Assembly (NCBI GenBank): GCA_002492525.1
Contig: DKZA01000041.1
Location: 22,413 to 86,412, forward strand
Reading direction: 5' to 3'
DNA: 64,000 bases
Origin: Lachnospiraceae bacterium UBA7086
GTDB lineage: Bacteria > Bacillota > Clostridia > Lachnospirales > Lachnospiraceae
Part shown: piece by piece, positions 1-8,392 of the stretch
Layout: each line of letters opens with the position of its first letter
Position numbering within the stretch: the stretch's first letter is position 1
Program-made: the position numbers and the translations under genes
The notes under the pieces: generated by a model
Told to the model about the DNA's origin: nothing
The model's database searches: none
What the model saw: only the letters and a program-made list of their open reading frames with translations

Positions 1-56
1 ATTATGAAGAAAGACTGAAAAAGGAGAGCACAACAGATTGTTGTACAGGGAAGAGT

Positions 57-755
57 ATGTTACAGGCTGTGATATTTGATCTGGATGATACGCTATATGA
101 TTATAAATCGTTAGACCGGGAAGCAGGCCGCAGAGTACAGGATTTGGTCTGCAAAACGTTGAATATAGATGAAGTAAAGTATCAGGAAGCATATATGTGC
201 GGCCGCAGAGAGACAAAAGAGCAATTAGGAAATACCGGCGCCTCTCATAACAGAATATTATATTTTCAAAAAACGTTGGAACACCTGGCTTGCAAGCCGC
301 TGCCCTTGTCTCTTCAGATGTATGAGACTTACTGGGGCACTTTTCTTAGGGAAATGAAATTGTATCCGGGGGCCCGAAAGCTTTTGGACAGACTGCATGA
401 GAGAGGAATCTTAGTGGGAGTCTGTACGGACCTGACGGCACATATCCAACATCGCAAACTGGAAGCATTAGGACTTTCTCAGGATATTGACTGTCTGGTA
501 ACCAGCGAGGAGGCCGGACAGGAGAAACCGGCAGCGGGGATTTTTGCTTTGTGTCTTAAGAAGCTGGCGGTAAGTCCGGCGGAAGTCTGCTTTGTGGGGG
601 ATGATTATAAAAGGGATGTGGCGGGAGCCCTGGCGGCGGGTATGCATGCGGTCTGGTTCTGCCCGGATAAAAGATTCGCGTGCAGGGATGAGAGTATCGC
701 GTATGATGTGGTTGCGGATCATGGACAGTTGGAGATGCTTCTGGAAAATTTATAG
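57..755 (+). CDS. HAD family hydrolase
   Basis: This 232-residue protein is a haloacid-dehalogenase-superfamily hydrolase, probably a small-molecule phosphatase in the cytoplasm. HAD motif I, DLDDTL, lies at residues 9-14 with the nucleophile and acid/base aspartates. Motif III lysine is in the EKPAAGIF stretch and motif IV is FVGDDYKRD. A helical cap lies between motifs I and II, as in YjjG/GPH-like members. The reading frame stays open upstream to the window edge, but ATG 57 starts right before the conserved core and there is no other start codon in that frame. A different-frame stop at 16-18 suggests an upstream gene ends just outside. The substrate cannot be told. It may belong with the glycan genes that follow. 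Confidence 0.85.
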   Translation: MLQAVIFDLDDTLYDYKSLDREAGRRVQDLVCKTLNIDEVKYQEAYMCGRRETKEQLGNTGASHNRILYFQKTLEHLACKPLPLSLQMYETYWGTFLREMKLYPGARKLLDRLHERGILVGVCTDLTAHIQHRKLEALGLSQDIDCLVTSEEAGQEKPAAGIFALCLKKLAVSPAEVCFVGDDYKRDVAGALAAGMHAVWFCPDKRFACRDESIAYDVVADHGQLEMLLENL

Positions 756-851
756 ACATATGATATAGAATTATCCCAAAAGGGAAACCATAGATGGTTG
801 TTATGATTATGGAGCAAAGGATTATGAGAGATTCTGGAAAGGACAGAACAT

Positions 852-1556
852 ATGAAGCTTTCAATCGTAGTGCCGTGTTATAATGAGGAGGAAAATATAC
901 CGCTTATTTTGGAGCGCTTTAACGAAGTGATAAAGCGGGAAGATGTGGAAGTCATTCTGGTCAACAATGGTTCCACAGATAACAGCGCACAGGTTCTTGA
1001 GAAGCTGCTGCCAGAGTATTCTTTTGCCAAAACCACACTGGTGGAGGTAAATCAGGGATATGGATACGGCATTTTACAAGGGCTTGCCATGAGTCAGGGG
1101 GAGTATATCGGCTGGACACATGCGGATATGCAGACAGACCCGGCGGATATTATCAAAGCGTTGGATATCATTGAACGGGAGAAGGGGCTTGTTTTTGTAA
1201 AAGGCAGCCGAAAAGGACGGCCCTTATTTGATGTATTTTTTACCGTGGGAATGAGCTGTTTTGAGACCTGTTATCTGCATAAGAAATTATATGATATCAA
1301 CGCGCAGCCTAATATTTTTCCCAAGATCTTTTATGACGGGTGGGAGGAGCCGCCGCAGGATTTTTCCCTAGATCTTTATGCTTTGTATATGGCCCGTAAG
1401 AAGGGATTGAAAGTGGTTCGTTTTCCGGTGCTTTTTCCTGAACGGATTCATGGAGAGTCTAAATGGAATACGGGACTTAAGGCGAAGTGGAAGTTTATCA
1501 GGAGAACCGTTGCTTTTAGCGTGAAGTTAAAAAAGAGCGGGAGATTGCACAAATAG
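852..1556 (+). CDS. Glycosyltransferase family 2
   Basis: This is a 234-residue GT-A fold glycosyltransferase resembling polyprenyl-phosphate sugar transferases such as dolichol-phosphate mannose synthase. The N-terminus shows the nucleotide-sugar binding strand and PCYNEEENI. An NNGSTDNS segment follows, and the DXD-like metal site is THADMQTDP near residue 95. There are no obvious C-terminal membrane helices, so it is likely soluble or peripheral. It probably makes a lipid-linked sugar for the GT-C-like membrane transferase encoded two genes later. Donor and acceptor are unknown. Confidence 0.85.
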   Translation: MKLSIVVPCYNEEENIPLILERFNEVIKREDVEVILVNNGSTDNSAQVLEKLLPEYSFAKTTLVEVNQGYGYGILQGLAMSQGEYIGWTHADMQTDPADIIKALDIIEREKGLVFVKGSRKGRPLFDVFFTVGMSCFETCYLHKKLYDINAQPNIFPKIFYDGWEEPPQDFSLDLYALYMARKKGLKVVRFPVLFPERIHGESKWNTGLKAKWKFIRRTVAFSVKLKKSGRLHK

Positions 1557-1622
1557 TACAATATATGACAGTTGAAAATGAGTTTCGCAATTATCTGCAT
1601 ATGAGACGGAAGGGGAGGAGAA

Positions 1623-2219
1623 ATGGAATACATAGCACATAGAATAAATACGGTGGAAGAACTGCGTATGCTTCCTACGGAATATGGGGTGGAATTGGAT
1701 TTAAGGGACGATTTGAACGGCAGGATTTATATTTCTCACAATCCCTTTGAGGCGGGTGAAGATTTTGAAGATTATTGTAAAGAGTATCATCACGGGACGA
1801 TGATTCTGAATATCAAGAGCGAGCGGATTGAGCATGAAGTACTGAAACTTATGGAACAATATCATATTGAGAAATATTTTTTCCTGGATTCTTCTTTTCC
1901 GATGATCAAACTGCTGACAGATATGGGAATAAAACAGGTAGCTCTGCGATTCAGTGAATTAGAGGGACTTGACACCATTCGGAATATGGCGGGTAAGGCT
2001 GAGTGGGTCTGGGTGGATTGTTTTACAAAGGTGCCGATTGACCGGGAGAGCTTCCGGGAATTGAAATCTTTGGGTTATAAATTGTGCTTTGTATCCCCGG
2101 AACTGGAAGCGCAGGAGGATAAACTGCCTTTATACAAGCAGTATATCAAGGAGCAGGGGATCGTTTTTGATGCAATTTGTACCAAAAGTTATCATATTAA
2201 GGATTGGATGGAAGGATGA
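1623..2219 (+). CDS. GDPD-like TIM-barrel protein
   Basis: This 198-residue protein has the start of a glycerophosphodiester phosphodiesterase-like barrel: IAHR near the N-terminus, then GVELDLR and ISHNPF. These match the family pattern of HR, E-x-D and HD/HN metal and catalytic positions. It is shorter than classical GDPD enzymes (about 240-300 residues). The second catalytic histidine is followed by Asn instead of Asp, so activity is uncertain. Its stop overlaps the start of the next gene as ATGA, so it is translationally coupled to the membrane glycosyltransferase. It likely works in glycan or lipid assembly. An RBS (GGAGGAG) precedes ATG 1623. Confidence 0.65.
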   Translation: MEYIAHRINTVEELRMLPTEYGVELDLRDDLNGRIYISHNPFEAGEDFEDYCKEYHHGTMILNIKSERIEHEVLKLMEQYHIEKYFFLDSSFPMIKLLTDMGIKQVALRFSELEGLDTIRNMAGKAEWVWVDCFTKVPIDRESFRELKSLGYKLCFVSPELEAQEDKLPLYKQYIKEQGIVFDAICTKSYHIKDWMEG

Positions 2220-3823
2220 AAGATAAATTACGGAAAAAGGCTGGGATGGCGGCGGCTGTTACAGTCACGCTTTTTGCAGGTATCCTGTTATTTTATAAAC
2301 ACTGGCAGTTTGAACTGCCTTTATATCCCAATGTGGATGAAATGTTATCGCTTCAGAATATTTATGATTTACTGGAGCAGCATCTGTATACCGGAGATAT
2401 CTACGTGTTGAATTTTTTCCGATACCCCCATCTGACTTTTTATTATGCGGCTGTGGGGGTGAGGATTTTAGGGAAATTCCTGTCAGGCGTAGATGTTGTG
2501 GTACTCCTTCGGTATGTGGTCTGTGGCGCGGCACTTTTGTCTAATCTATGCATTTATTTTACCGTAAAAATCATGACGGGCAGCCGCAAGTGGGGCTATA
2601 TAGGATTCCTGCTGTCGGTATTTTCCCTGTATGGCTATGCTTATCTTTATTATACGGGGCCGGATACTCTTATGTATGCGGTGGCTAATGTGCTGCTTTT
2701 ATTAGGCTGTATTATTTATCAGGACAAGCAGGAGGAACGAGTGGTATACCTGTGGTATCCTCTGATGGCAATTGGCATCGGACTGGCCATGGCGGCTAAG
2801 TATCATGGAATCGTGTTCGGAATCTTCTGGCTGGCATTGCATATCCATAAGAAATACTGGAAGAGCCACCGGAACAATTATCTGTTTTTTATGGATTGTA
2901 TTGTGCTTGCACTGGTGTTTGTCCTGTGCAATTATTCGTTGTTCTTTCATTTTAAGACCTTTATCGGAGACAATCTGTACAATCTGAATCACTACGCCTG
3001 GGGACATCCGGGCATCGAGCACAACCTGCCGTTTTTGGGATATCTGGAAGCCTTTGGATTTACCAATTACGGTGTAGCAGGCGGCATCCTGCTGTTAATA
3101 GGAATTGCGCGTCTGATCCGCAAAAAGGACTGGGGCCAGACAATCGTATTTTTGCTCATGCCGGTGTGTATCCTGATTCTTTTGTCCAAGTATCAGATTG
3201 TGCTGGGCAGAAATATGTCGCTGGTACTTCCCTTCGCTTTTCTTTTTATGACTTATGGGTTGATGGAAGTGGAAGGATTTTTGGAGAAATATCTTATCAA
3301 CAAACGCAAGAAAAAATTTACGGCAGCAGGCGTGGTGTCAGGCCTTGTGGTGCTGATGGCAGTATGCAATGCAGCAGCCGTCTGCAATCATTACCGTTAT
3401 GGCCTGACTTATACACAGGCATCCGCAGATATAGAGAATTTGATTCCGGAGGGGTCAAGGGTTTACTGCACCTCTTATGCGCCGGTGATGGATACGAATA
3501 ACTATGAGATGATTGACATTGGGGAAGATATATCGCTTCTTCCGGATCGACTTGCGCAGGGAGAGTATTACATTGATGTGCAGTATGCCACAGGATATTT
3601 TACGCAGCGTAAGGATTACCTGGTCTGCCAGGGTAAACCAATGTATCCGGATAAAAAGGCGGCATATGAAGCCAAAGTGGATGAATATATGACAGTTAAG
3701 ACTTATCCGGGAATTTCCTACGGCGGGGAGTGGAAATACAGAATCGGGTATCTGGATATGTTCCGGTATATGCCGGAGGAATATTATATTGGGCCGAGTA
3801 TTGTGATTTATGCAGGGGAGTAG
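2216..3823 (+). CDS. GT-C fold membrane glycosyltransferase (GT39/ArnT-like)
   Basis: This multi-pass protein of about 535 residues has roughly ten hydrophobic segments. An early extracytoplasmic loop carries PNVDEML, matching the conserved acidic pair in the first loop of GT39/ArnT/PMT-type GT-C enzymes, which take sugars from polyprenyl-phosphate donors. The C-terminal 150 residues form a soluble domain. I prefer ATG 2216, which overlaps the preceding stop (ATGA) and has GGAAGG upstream, over the in-frame ATG four codons earlier. It pairs logically with the GT2 upstream, which would supply the lipid-linked sugar. The acceptor is unknown. Confidence 0.75.
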   Translation: MKDKLRKKAGMAAAVTVTLFAGILLFYKHWQFELPLYPNVDEMLSLQNIYDLLEQHLYTGDIYVLNFFRYPHLTFYYAAVGVRILGKFLSGVDVVVLLRYVVCGAALLSNLCIYFTVKIMTGSRKWGYIGFLLSVFSLYGYAYLYYTGPDTLMYAVANVLLLLGCIIYQDKQEERVVYLWYPLMAIGIGLAMAAKYHGIVFGIFWLALHIHKKYWKSHRNNYLFFMDCIVLALVFVLCNYSLFFHFKTFIGDNLYNLNHYAWGHPGIEHNLPFLGYLEAFGFTNYGVAGGILLLIGIARLIRKKDWGQTIVFLLMPVCILILLSKYQIVLGRNMSLVLPFAFLFMTYGLMEVEGFLEKYLINKRKKKFTAAGVVSGLVVLMAVCNAAAVCNHYRYGLTYTQASADIENLIPEGSRVYCTSYAPVMDTNNYEMIDIGEDISLLPDRLAQGEYYIDVQYATGYFTQRKDYLVCQGKPMYPDKKAAYEAKVDEYMTVKTYPGISYGGEWKYRIGYLDMFRYMPEEYYIGPSIVIYAGE

Positions 3824-3908
3824 AAATCCATTTTAGAGAAAGAATAAAAATTCTGCTTACGAAAATTTTTTGCCGATGATAAAATAATAGTAAGAAAAGA
3901 AGGATTGT

Positions 3909-4158
3909 TTGAAATGGGTGGAAGATCGCTATGCGTTGGATACCTCTGCAGAATATGAACAGCAAAAAATGGATGTTGTGTGTCTTATATGATGATTGTA
4001 TGTCGTATGACGTCACATCCATAGAATCGGAACATGTAGAGAAGATTCTTTCTTATGCATCCTATATGAATGATGGCATTATCGATAATATTGATTCAGT
4101 CATGCTTACACAGTTAAAAAAATTAAAAAAAAATATGAGCAATAAGTGTGGCGATTAA
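3909..4158 (+). pseudogene. Small gene, apparently split by a frameshift
   Basis: Two overlapping frames read like parts of one short protein. From TTG 3909 (RBS AAGAAGGA) the frame gives LKWVEDRYALDTSAEYEQQK and stops near 3990. The +1 neighbouring frame then carries YDDCMSYDVTSIESEHVEKI to the stop at 4158 and ends in a lysine-rich helix. The frame seen as a simple ORF from ATG 3931 has an unlikely N-terminus (MRWIPLQNMNSKKWM) that overlaps the plausible other-frame protein. I infer a small acidic protein of about 80 residues broken by a one-base indel, or a sequencing error. No function is recognised. Confidence 0.4.
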
Positions 4159-4162
4159 GGTG

Positions 4163-4864
4163 TCATGTTAGAAATTCTTTCAGTAAAAGTTCCAGTTCCT
4201 CGGCTTCCGATGAGGTAAAAACCGGGGATTTTTCTGTGGATTCCTTTACGGGGGCTGAAAGAGAAACATCGGGAAGCTTTACAGAGGTATCCTGGGATGC
4301 CGGTTCACTAGAAGAATCGGGCTGAATCATGCGCATATCCAATTGAGTCTGTTCCAGACGACTTGCTAGATGGTTCTCCAGATAGTCTATCAGATTAGTA
4401 CGTAAAATCTTTATTTTTCCAGGAATATCAATCAGGGAAGAAATGGCAAAGTAACAGTATAAGCCCAGGAAGCTGATCAGATAAAAGGGTGCAATCTGAA
4501 AGAAATTTTCATTATGTATAATCCCCTGACAAGCCCCGATACCCGCCACAAGGACTGCCAGAAGCATGAGCTGTCCGGATATATGTTTTAGGAGAGATAA
4601 AGGCAGACGGCCTACTTTAACCTGATTAATAAACTTGTCCACAAAGACGGATACGTTAGGAACACTTTCATGAAGCTGGCGGCAGCTGGTGAACTTTAAT
4701 TTTAGTTTCTGTAAAGCTCTGTTGGTGGTGGTGGACATATTTTCGGTTTCCCAAATCAATTTATGATATATCACTCCACTCACAATCTGGCATATGATAC
4801 TAAGAGAGATCAGTGCCAGAATGGCGAGCATGAAATTTTTGTGTCCAAAAAAGAGTGCAAGCAT
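4163..4864 (-). CDS. Membrane protein of unknown function
   Basis: This 233-residue protein has three visible membrane segments: residues about 11-33, 94-113 and 125-145. A cationic helical stretch follows segment 1 and a hydrophilic C-terminal tail (residues 165-233) is rich in Ser/Pro/Glu. No catalytic motif is seen. It is convergent with the small + strand gene that ends 4 bases away. ATG 4864 has AAAGG about 12 bases upstream. I do not recognise the family beyond a generic conserved membrane protein. Confidence 0.6.
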   Translation of the reverse strand: MLALFFGHKNFMLAILALISLSIICQIVSGVIYHKLIWETENMSTTTNRALQKLKLKFTSCRQLHESVPNVSVFVDKFINQVKVGRLPLSLLKHISGQLMLLAVLVAGIGACQGIIHNENFFQIAPFYLISFLGLYCYFAISSLIDIPGKIKILRTNLIDYLENHLASRLEQTQLDMRMIQPDSSSEPASQDTSVKLPDVSLSAPVKESTEKSPVFTSSEAEELELLLKEFLT

Positions 4865-5030
4865 GATTTTGTAATACCTTTCTAGTCATAATGATAAGGT
4901 GCATACTTATATTATATTGTAATTTGCGCAAGGAAAAAGACGTAAGGCGTCGACAGATTTCGCAGGGTCTTAGGATAGTGCAGAGTAGAAAACGGCATAG
5001 AGAAGAGTACTGGAAAGTGGCAAAAAACTG

Positions 5031-5039
5031 TGGTATAGT
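5031..5039 (+). promoter_or_regulatory. Extended -10 promoter for TSCPD-murG
   Basis: TG-G-TATAGT at 5031-5039 is an extended -10 element about 65 bases upstream of the TSCPD gene. No strong -35 is apparent. Confidence 0.4.
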
Positions 5040-5104
5040 AGAAACGTCAGATAAAAAGGAATTTATCATAAAAATTTGGAAAGCATGAATAGGAGGGAGC
5101 AGCT

Positions 5105-5347
5105 ATGATCTATCGACCGAAAGGAGTCTGTTCTAATACGATAGACGTTGAGGTGGAAGACGGCGTTATCAAGTCCGTTCAGTTTACAGGAGGATGTAAC
5201 GGAAATCTGCAAGGGATTTCACGGCTGGTTGCAGGAATGAAAGTAGAAGATGCGATAGACAGGCTTAAGGGTATTAAGTGCGGATTTAAAAGTACTTCCT
5301 GTCCGGATCAGCTAGCCTGCGCTTTACAGGAAATCATGGATAACTAG
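5105..5347 (+). CDS. TSCPD domain protein (TIGR03905 type)
   Basis: This 80-residue protein matches the small TSCPD-domain family. The diagnostic TSCPDQL motif is at residues 63-69, with an earlier CNGNLQGI segment and cysteines at residues 9, 33, 59, 65 and 72. The domain also occurs at the C-terminus of some ribonucleotide reductases, and the standalone form is common in Clostridia. Its biochemical role is unknown; metal or thiol chemistry is suggested only by the cysteines. It has a strong RBS (AGGAGGGAGC) and ends 15 bases before murG, so the two are probably cotranscribed. Confidence 0.85.
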   Translation: MIYRPKGVCSNTIDVEVEDGVIKSVQFTGGCNGNLQGISRLVAGMKVEDAIDRLKGIKCGFKSTSCPDQLACALQEIMDN

Positions 5348-5361
5348 GAGGGTTCTTTCTT

Positions 5362-6438
5362 ATGGGCAGTAAGAAGATTGTACTTACCGGCGGCGGTACT
5401 GCCGGGCATGTAACTCCAAATATGGCGTTGATACCCAGACTTAAGGAATTGGATTATGAGATTGTTTATATAGGGTCCTATGACGGGATTGAAAAAAAAC
5501 TGATCGAGGATTTTGATATTCCTTATTACGGAATTGCCACAGGTAAATTCAGAAGGTATTTTGATCCTAAGAATTTTTCAGATCCCTTCCGTGTGCTCAA
5601 AGGAATGGGAGAAGCCAGAAAATATTTAAAAGAAATAAAGCCGGATGTACTTTTCTCCAAAGGCGGATTTGTCAGTGTACCCGTGGTGCGGGCGGCAGCT
5701 TCCCTGGGGATTCCCTGTATTATTCACGAGTCGGATATGACGCCGGGACTGGCCAATAAACTGTGTATTCCGGTGGCCAAAAAAGTATGCTGTAATTTTC
5801 CCGAGACATTTAAACTTCTGCCTCCGTCCAAGGCAGTGCTGACAGGGTCTCCGATTCGGAAAGAGCTGGCGGCAGGGAATAAAGAAGCGGCTTATAAACT
5901 GTGCGGTTTTGATGCTTCCAAGCCCGTTATCATGGTAGTGGGCGGAAGCCTTGGTTCTGCGGCAATCAATCAGGCAGTCAGAGACGTATTGCCGGAATTG
6001 CTGAAAGATTTTCAGGTAGTGCATTTGTGTGGCAAAGAAAAAGTAGACAATCTGCTTCTCACCACACCCGGCTATAAACAGTTTGAGTATGTAAAATCGG
6101 AGATGAAGGATATTTTTGCCATGGCGGATATTGTCATTTCCCGCGCCGGGGCTAATGCGATCAGTGAGATTCTTGCCCTTAAGAAACCTAATATTCTGAT
6201 TCCCCTCCCTTCAGGCAGCAGCAGAGGCGATCAGCTTCTCAATGCCAGTTCCTTTGAATCACAGGGATTCAGTATCGTGATTGATGAAGACGATCTGACG
6301 AACAAACTGTTCCTTGAGAAAATACAGGAACTGTATTTTAACAGGTTCACTTATATTGATGCCATGAGTAAGAGCAGTCAGAGAGATGCCATCGGTACGA
6401 TTATCGGATTGATTGAAAATGAAGTGAATAATAAATAA
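5362..6438 (+). CDS. murG: UDP-GlcNAc:undecaprenyl-PP-MurNAc-pentapeptide GlcNAc transferase
   Basis: This 358-residue protein is MurG, the GT28 enzyme that turns lipid I into lipid II on the inner face of the membrane. The N-terminal glycine-rich loop GGTAGHV at residues 10-16 binds the lipid acceptor and diphosphate. SKGGFVS and HESDMTPG are the usual acceptor-domain motifs. The C-terminal nucleotide-sugar site shows GGSLGS and SRAGANAISE. Length is normal. It lies outside a dcw cluster, next to a TSCPD gene. A copy of its last roughly 25 codons recurs 630 bases downstream. Confidence 0.93.
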   Translation: MGSKKIVLTGGGTAGHVTPNMALIPRLKELDYEIVYIGSYDGIEKKLIEDFDIPYYGIATGKFRRYFDPKNFSDPFRVLKGMGEARKYLKEIKPDVLFSKGGFVSVPVVRAAASLGIPCIIHESDMTPGLANKLCIPVAKKVCCNFPETFKLLPPSKAVLTGSPIRKELAAGNKEAAYKLCGFDASKPVIMVVGGSLGSAAINQAVRDVLPELLKDFQVVHLCGKEKVDNLLLTTPGYKQFEYVKSEMKDIFAMADIVISRAGANAISEILALKKPNILIPLPSGSSRGDQLLNASSFESQGFSIVIDEDDLTNKLFLEKIQELYFNRFTYIDAMSKSSQRDAIGTIIGLIENEVNNK

Positions 6439-6441
6439 TTG

Positions 6442-6472
6442 GCAGGCGGAATCTTAGGGTTCCGCCTTTTGT
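6442..6472 (+). terminator. Rho-independent terminator after murG
   Basis: GGCGGAA and TTCCGCC form a hairpin followed by TTTTG, just after the murG stop. Confidence 0.75.
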
Positions 6473-6515
6473 GGCAAACCTATATAGAAAAGTTTAACAT
6501 AATGCAGAGGGTAAA

Positions 6516-7067
6516 ATGAGACAGGCTAAAGTGGCAGTGATCGTTATGTTTTTTTGTGTCATGTCAGTATTTGACCGTGGAACAGTACAAGCCATGGAAA
6601 AAACCGCTTATGAATATTCAGATGTATCTCTATCTGACATTCGGCAGGAGTTTCTGGAGGAGTACCGGCAGAAAAAAGAACGTATAAAATACAGGAATAT
6701 CGGACAGGCGGACTGGCCGTTGGTGGATTCCGTACAGTTGATTTATGAGAAACATTATCAGGATAATCCTGGTAGTTTATCCATGCCTTATTGTACTTAT
6801 AATGCCAAGGGCAATTTCTATGCGGAAGTGACGAGGGAGAGTGATTCCCACATTGTATTGGTATATAACGGTATGTCAGAGAACGAAAAGTGTTATCTGT
6901 TTGTAGCCGAGGAAGAGCACTATGATGCAGAGGGATCTATGATGGATAATACCAGTCTCCTGGAGTTTTATGCGGTGAATTTAGAAGAGGCAGAAGTGTA
7001 TGAAGCCCATAAGACTACCTGGGGCGGCGCAGAATCACAGGAGTATCGGGAAGCGACCAGGGAGTAA
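6516..7067 (+). CDS. Secreted protein of unknown function
   Basis: This is a 183-residue protein with an N-terminal signal peptide (residues 1-26: basic start, hydrophobic core, cleavage likely after VQA). The mature part is acidic, about 155 residues, with aromatic-rich strands such as YAEVTRESDSHIVLVYNG. No cysteine pair or catalytic motif is obvious. An RBS (AGAGGG) precedes ATG 6516. It sits between murG and a decayed murG 3' end, so it may have arrived with, or been inserted into, a duplication of that locus. Function not recognised. Confidence 0.65.
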   Translation: MRQAKVAVIVMFFCVMSVFDRGTVQAMEKTAYEYSDVSLSDIRQEFLEEYRQKKERIKYRNIGQADWPLVDSVQLIYEKHYQDNPGSLSMPYCTYNAKGNFYAEVTRESDSHIVLVYNGMSENEKCYLFVAEEEHYDAEGSMMDNTSLLEFYAVNLEEAEVYEAHKTTWGGAESQEYREATRE

Positions 7068-7149
7068 CAGTCAGAGAGTCGCTATCGGCACGATGATCGG
7101 GCTGATTGAAAAGAAAGTAAATGCAAAACAAAATAAAAATGAGAGATAA
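7066..7149 (+). pseudogene. Decayed duplicate of the murG 3' end
   Basis: Read from 7066, the codons give NSQRVAIGTMIGLIEKKV, closely matching the SSQRDAIGTIIGLIENEV end of MurG encoded at about 6370-6430. The nucleotide match is also clear. There is no start or upstream MurG body, and the frame is entered through the stop of the secreted-protein gene. This is a remnant of a second murG copy or a segmental duplication. Confidence 0.75.
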
Positions 7150-7153
7150 TAGA

Positions 7154-7190
7154 CAGAGAGGATTCCGAACCAGCAGAATCCTCTCTGTTT
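7154..7190. terminator. Bidirectional terminator hairpin
   Basis: CAGAGAGGATTC (7154-7165) and GAATCCTCTCTG (7176-7187) form a perfect 12-bp stem followed by TTTGG. It lies between the murG remnant and the convergent araC-type gene. Confidence 0.75.
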
Positions 7191-7216
7191 GGTTTATGCA
7201 GATTTTTAGGAACGGA

Positions 7217-8110
7217 TCAGTCCCGATTTCGTTTTCGCCAGTCCCTGGGAGCAACGCCGGTGATTTTTTTGAAAGCTCTGGAAAAGTGCAGTTGATTTTC
7301 GTAACCCACACGCACAGAAATAGCGCCTATGGAGAGATCCGTATTTCTTAATAGATCGCAGGCCGTATTGATACGGTAGCGCAGAATATATTCATGCGGA
7401 GTTACTAAGGCAGTATTTTTAAATATTTTTCCAAAATAACTACGGTCCAGATTGCACCAGTCTGCCAGCTGAGTCACTGTGATATCCTGATTGTAGTGGC
7501 GTTCAATGTACATCATGGCTTCATGCACATAAAATTCCTGCAGCGTATCTATTTTTGGAGGTTTGCGTGTGATGGAAGTCCGTATCAGGACTTCCAGAAT
7601 CCAATACATGGTCCCCAGAAGGCGCAGGGGCGAGTCATGGTTTTCGAGCATGGAAAACAGCAGTTCTTTTAATTCTGCAGTATCTGCTTCTGTCTGGGGG
7701 ATATAGATAGGATGCTTAAATCCAAGACCGGCATCGGATAAATAAGAAGGCACTTTCAGACCGTCAAATTCTATCCAGATATAGGTCCAGGGATCTGCTT
7801 TATCCGCAGTATAAGTGGTGATATATTTTGGGCAGATTAAAAAAGCCTGCCCGGCTTCCAGTTGATAATAGCGGTCAGTGCCTACGGTAAACAATCCTTT
7901 GCCCTCAAGAATATAATGGAGCAGATAATGATTGTGGGTCGCAGGGCCGCAGGAAAGCATGGGTGCACACTTTTCTTTACCATATTGGTAGATATTGAGA
8001 TCTGTATAGTTAGCGCTCTGAAAGATATAAGTGTTGTTTTCGTTTATGTTGTTTTCGTTTTTCATATCATTTAACCATGTTATTATTGCAGACCGTTTTA
8101 TATTACGCAT
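7217..8110 (-). CDS. AraC family transcriptional regulator
   Basis: This 297-residue protein has an N-terminal cupin/AraC-binding sugar-sensing domain (residues about 40-180; GKGLFTV and YQLEAGQAFLICP are typical). Two C-terminal HTH motifs follow: ITVTQLADWCNLDRSYFGKI and SIGAISVRVGYENQLHFSRA. It is divergent from the carbohydrate ABC transporter/GH30 operon and is the likely activator of that operon. A sigma-A-type promoter sits so close (see 8126-8153) that the ATG at 8110 would have a leader of only about 9 bases. The in-frame ATG at 8065 is an alternative start. Confidence 0.85.
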   Translation of the reverse strand: MRNIKRSAIITWLNDMKNENNINENNTYIFQSANYTDLNIYQYGKEKCAPMLSCGPATHNHYLLHYILEGKGLFTVGTDRYYQLEAGQAFLICPKYITTYTADKADPWTYIWIEFDGLKVPSYLSDAGLGFKHPIYIPQTEADTAELKELLFSMLENHDSPLRLLGTMYWILEVLIRTSITRKPPKIDTLQEFYVHEAMMYIERHYNQDITVTQLADWCNLDRSYFGKIFKNTALVTPHEYILRYRINTACDLLRNTDLSIGAISVRVGYENQLHFSRAFKKITGVAPRDWRKRNRD

Positions 8111-8125
8111 GTTAATCTTGCAACT

Positions 8126-8153
8126 ATTATACCATAGTGCGTTATAAATGCAA
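8126..8153 (-). promoter_or_regulatory. Promoter of the AraC regulator
   Basis: On the minus strand, TTGCAT (8153-8148), 16 bases, TATAAT (8131-8126). Flanking CTTGCA and TGCAAG halves form an inverted repeat around the promoter, a possible autoregulatory site. Confidence 0.55.
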
Positions 8154-8392
8154 GAATACAGGGTTTTTATCGCGTGTGGATATATTTTAATATTTTTTGC
8201 TATTTATAATCTCCTATGCGGAATGATAATATAAAGTAAGAAAAACGGCAATATTTCAAGTTACTCTGCAGAGAAATAAGGAAAAAAGAGCGGAAAGCAA
8301 AAGCGCTCCGTGAAACAAATTAAAAAGGTAAATTTATCCAAATGCGTTATAAATTATGTATAAGAAGTATTTGGGTGAGGAAAGGAAGGCAT

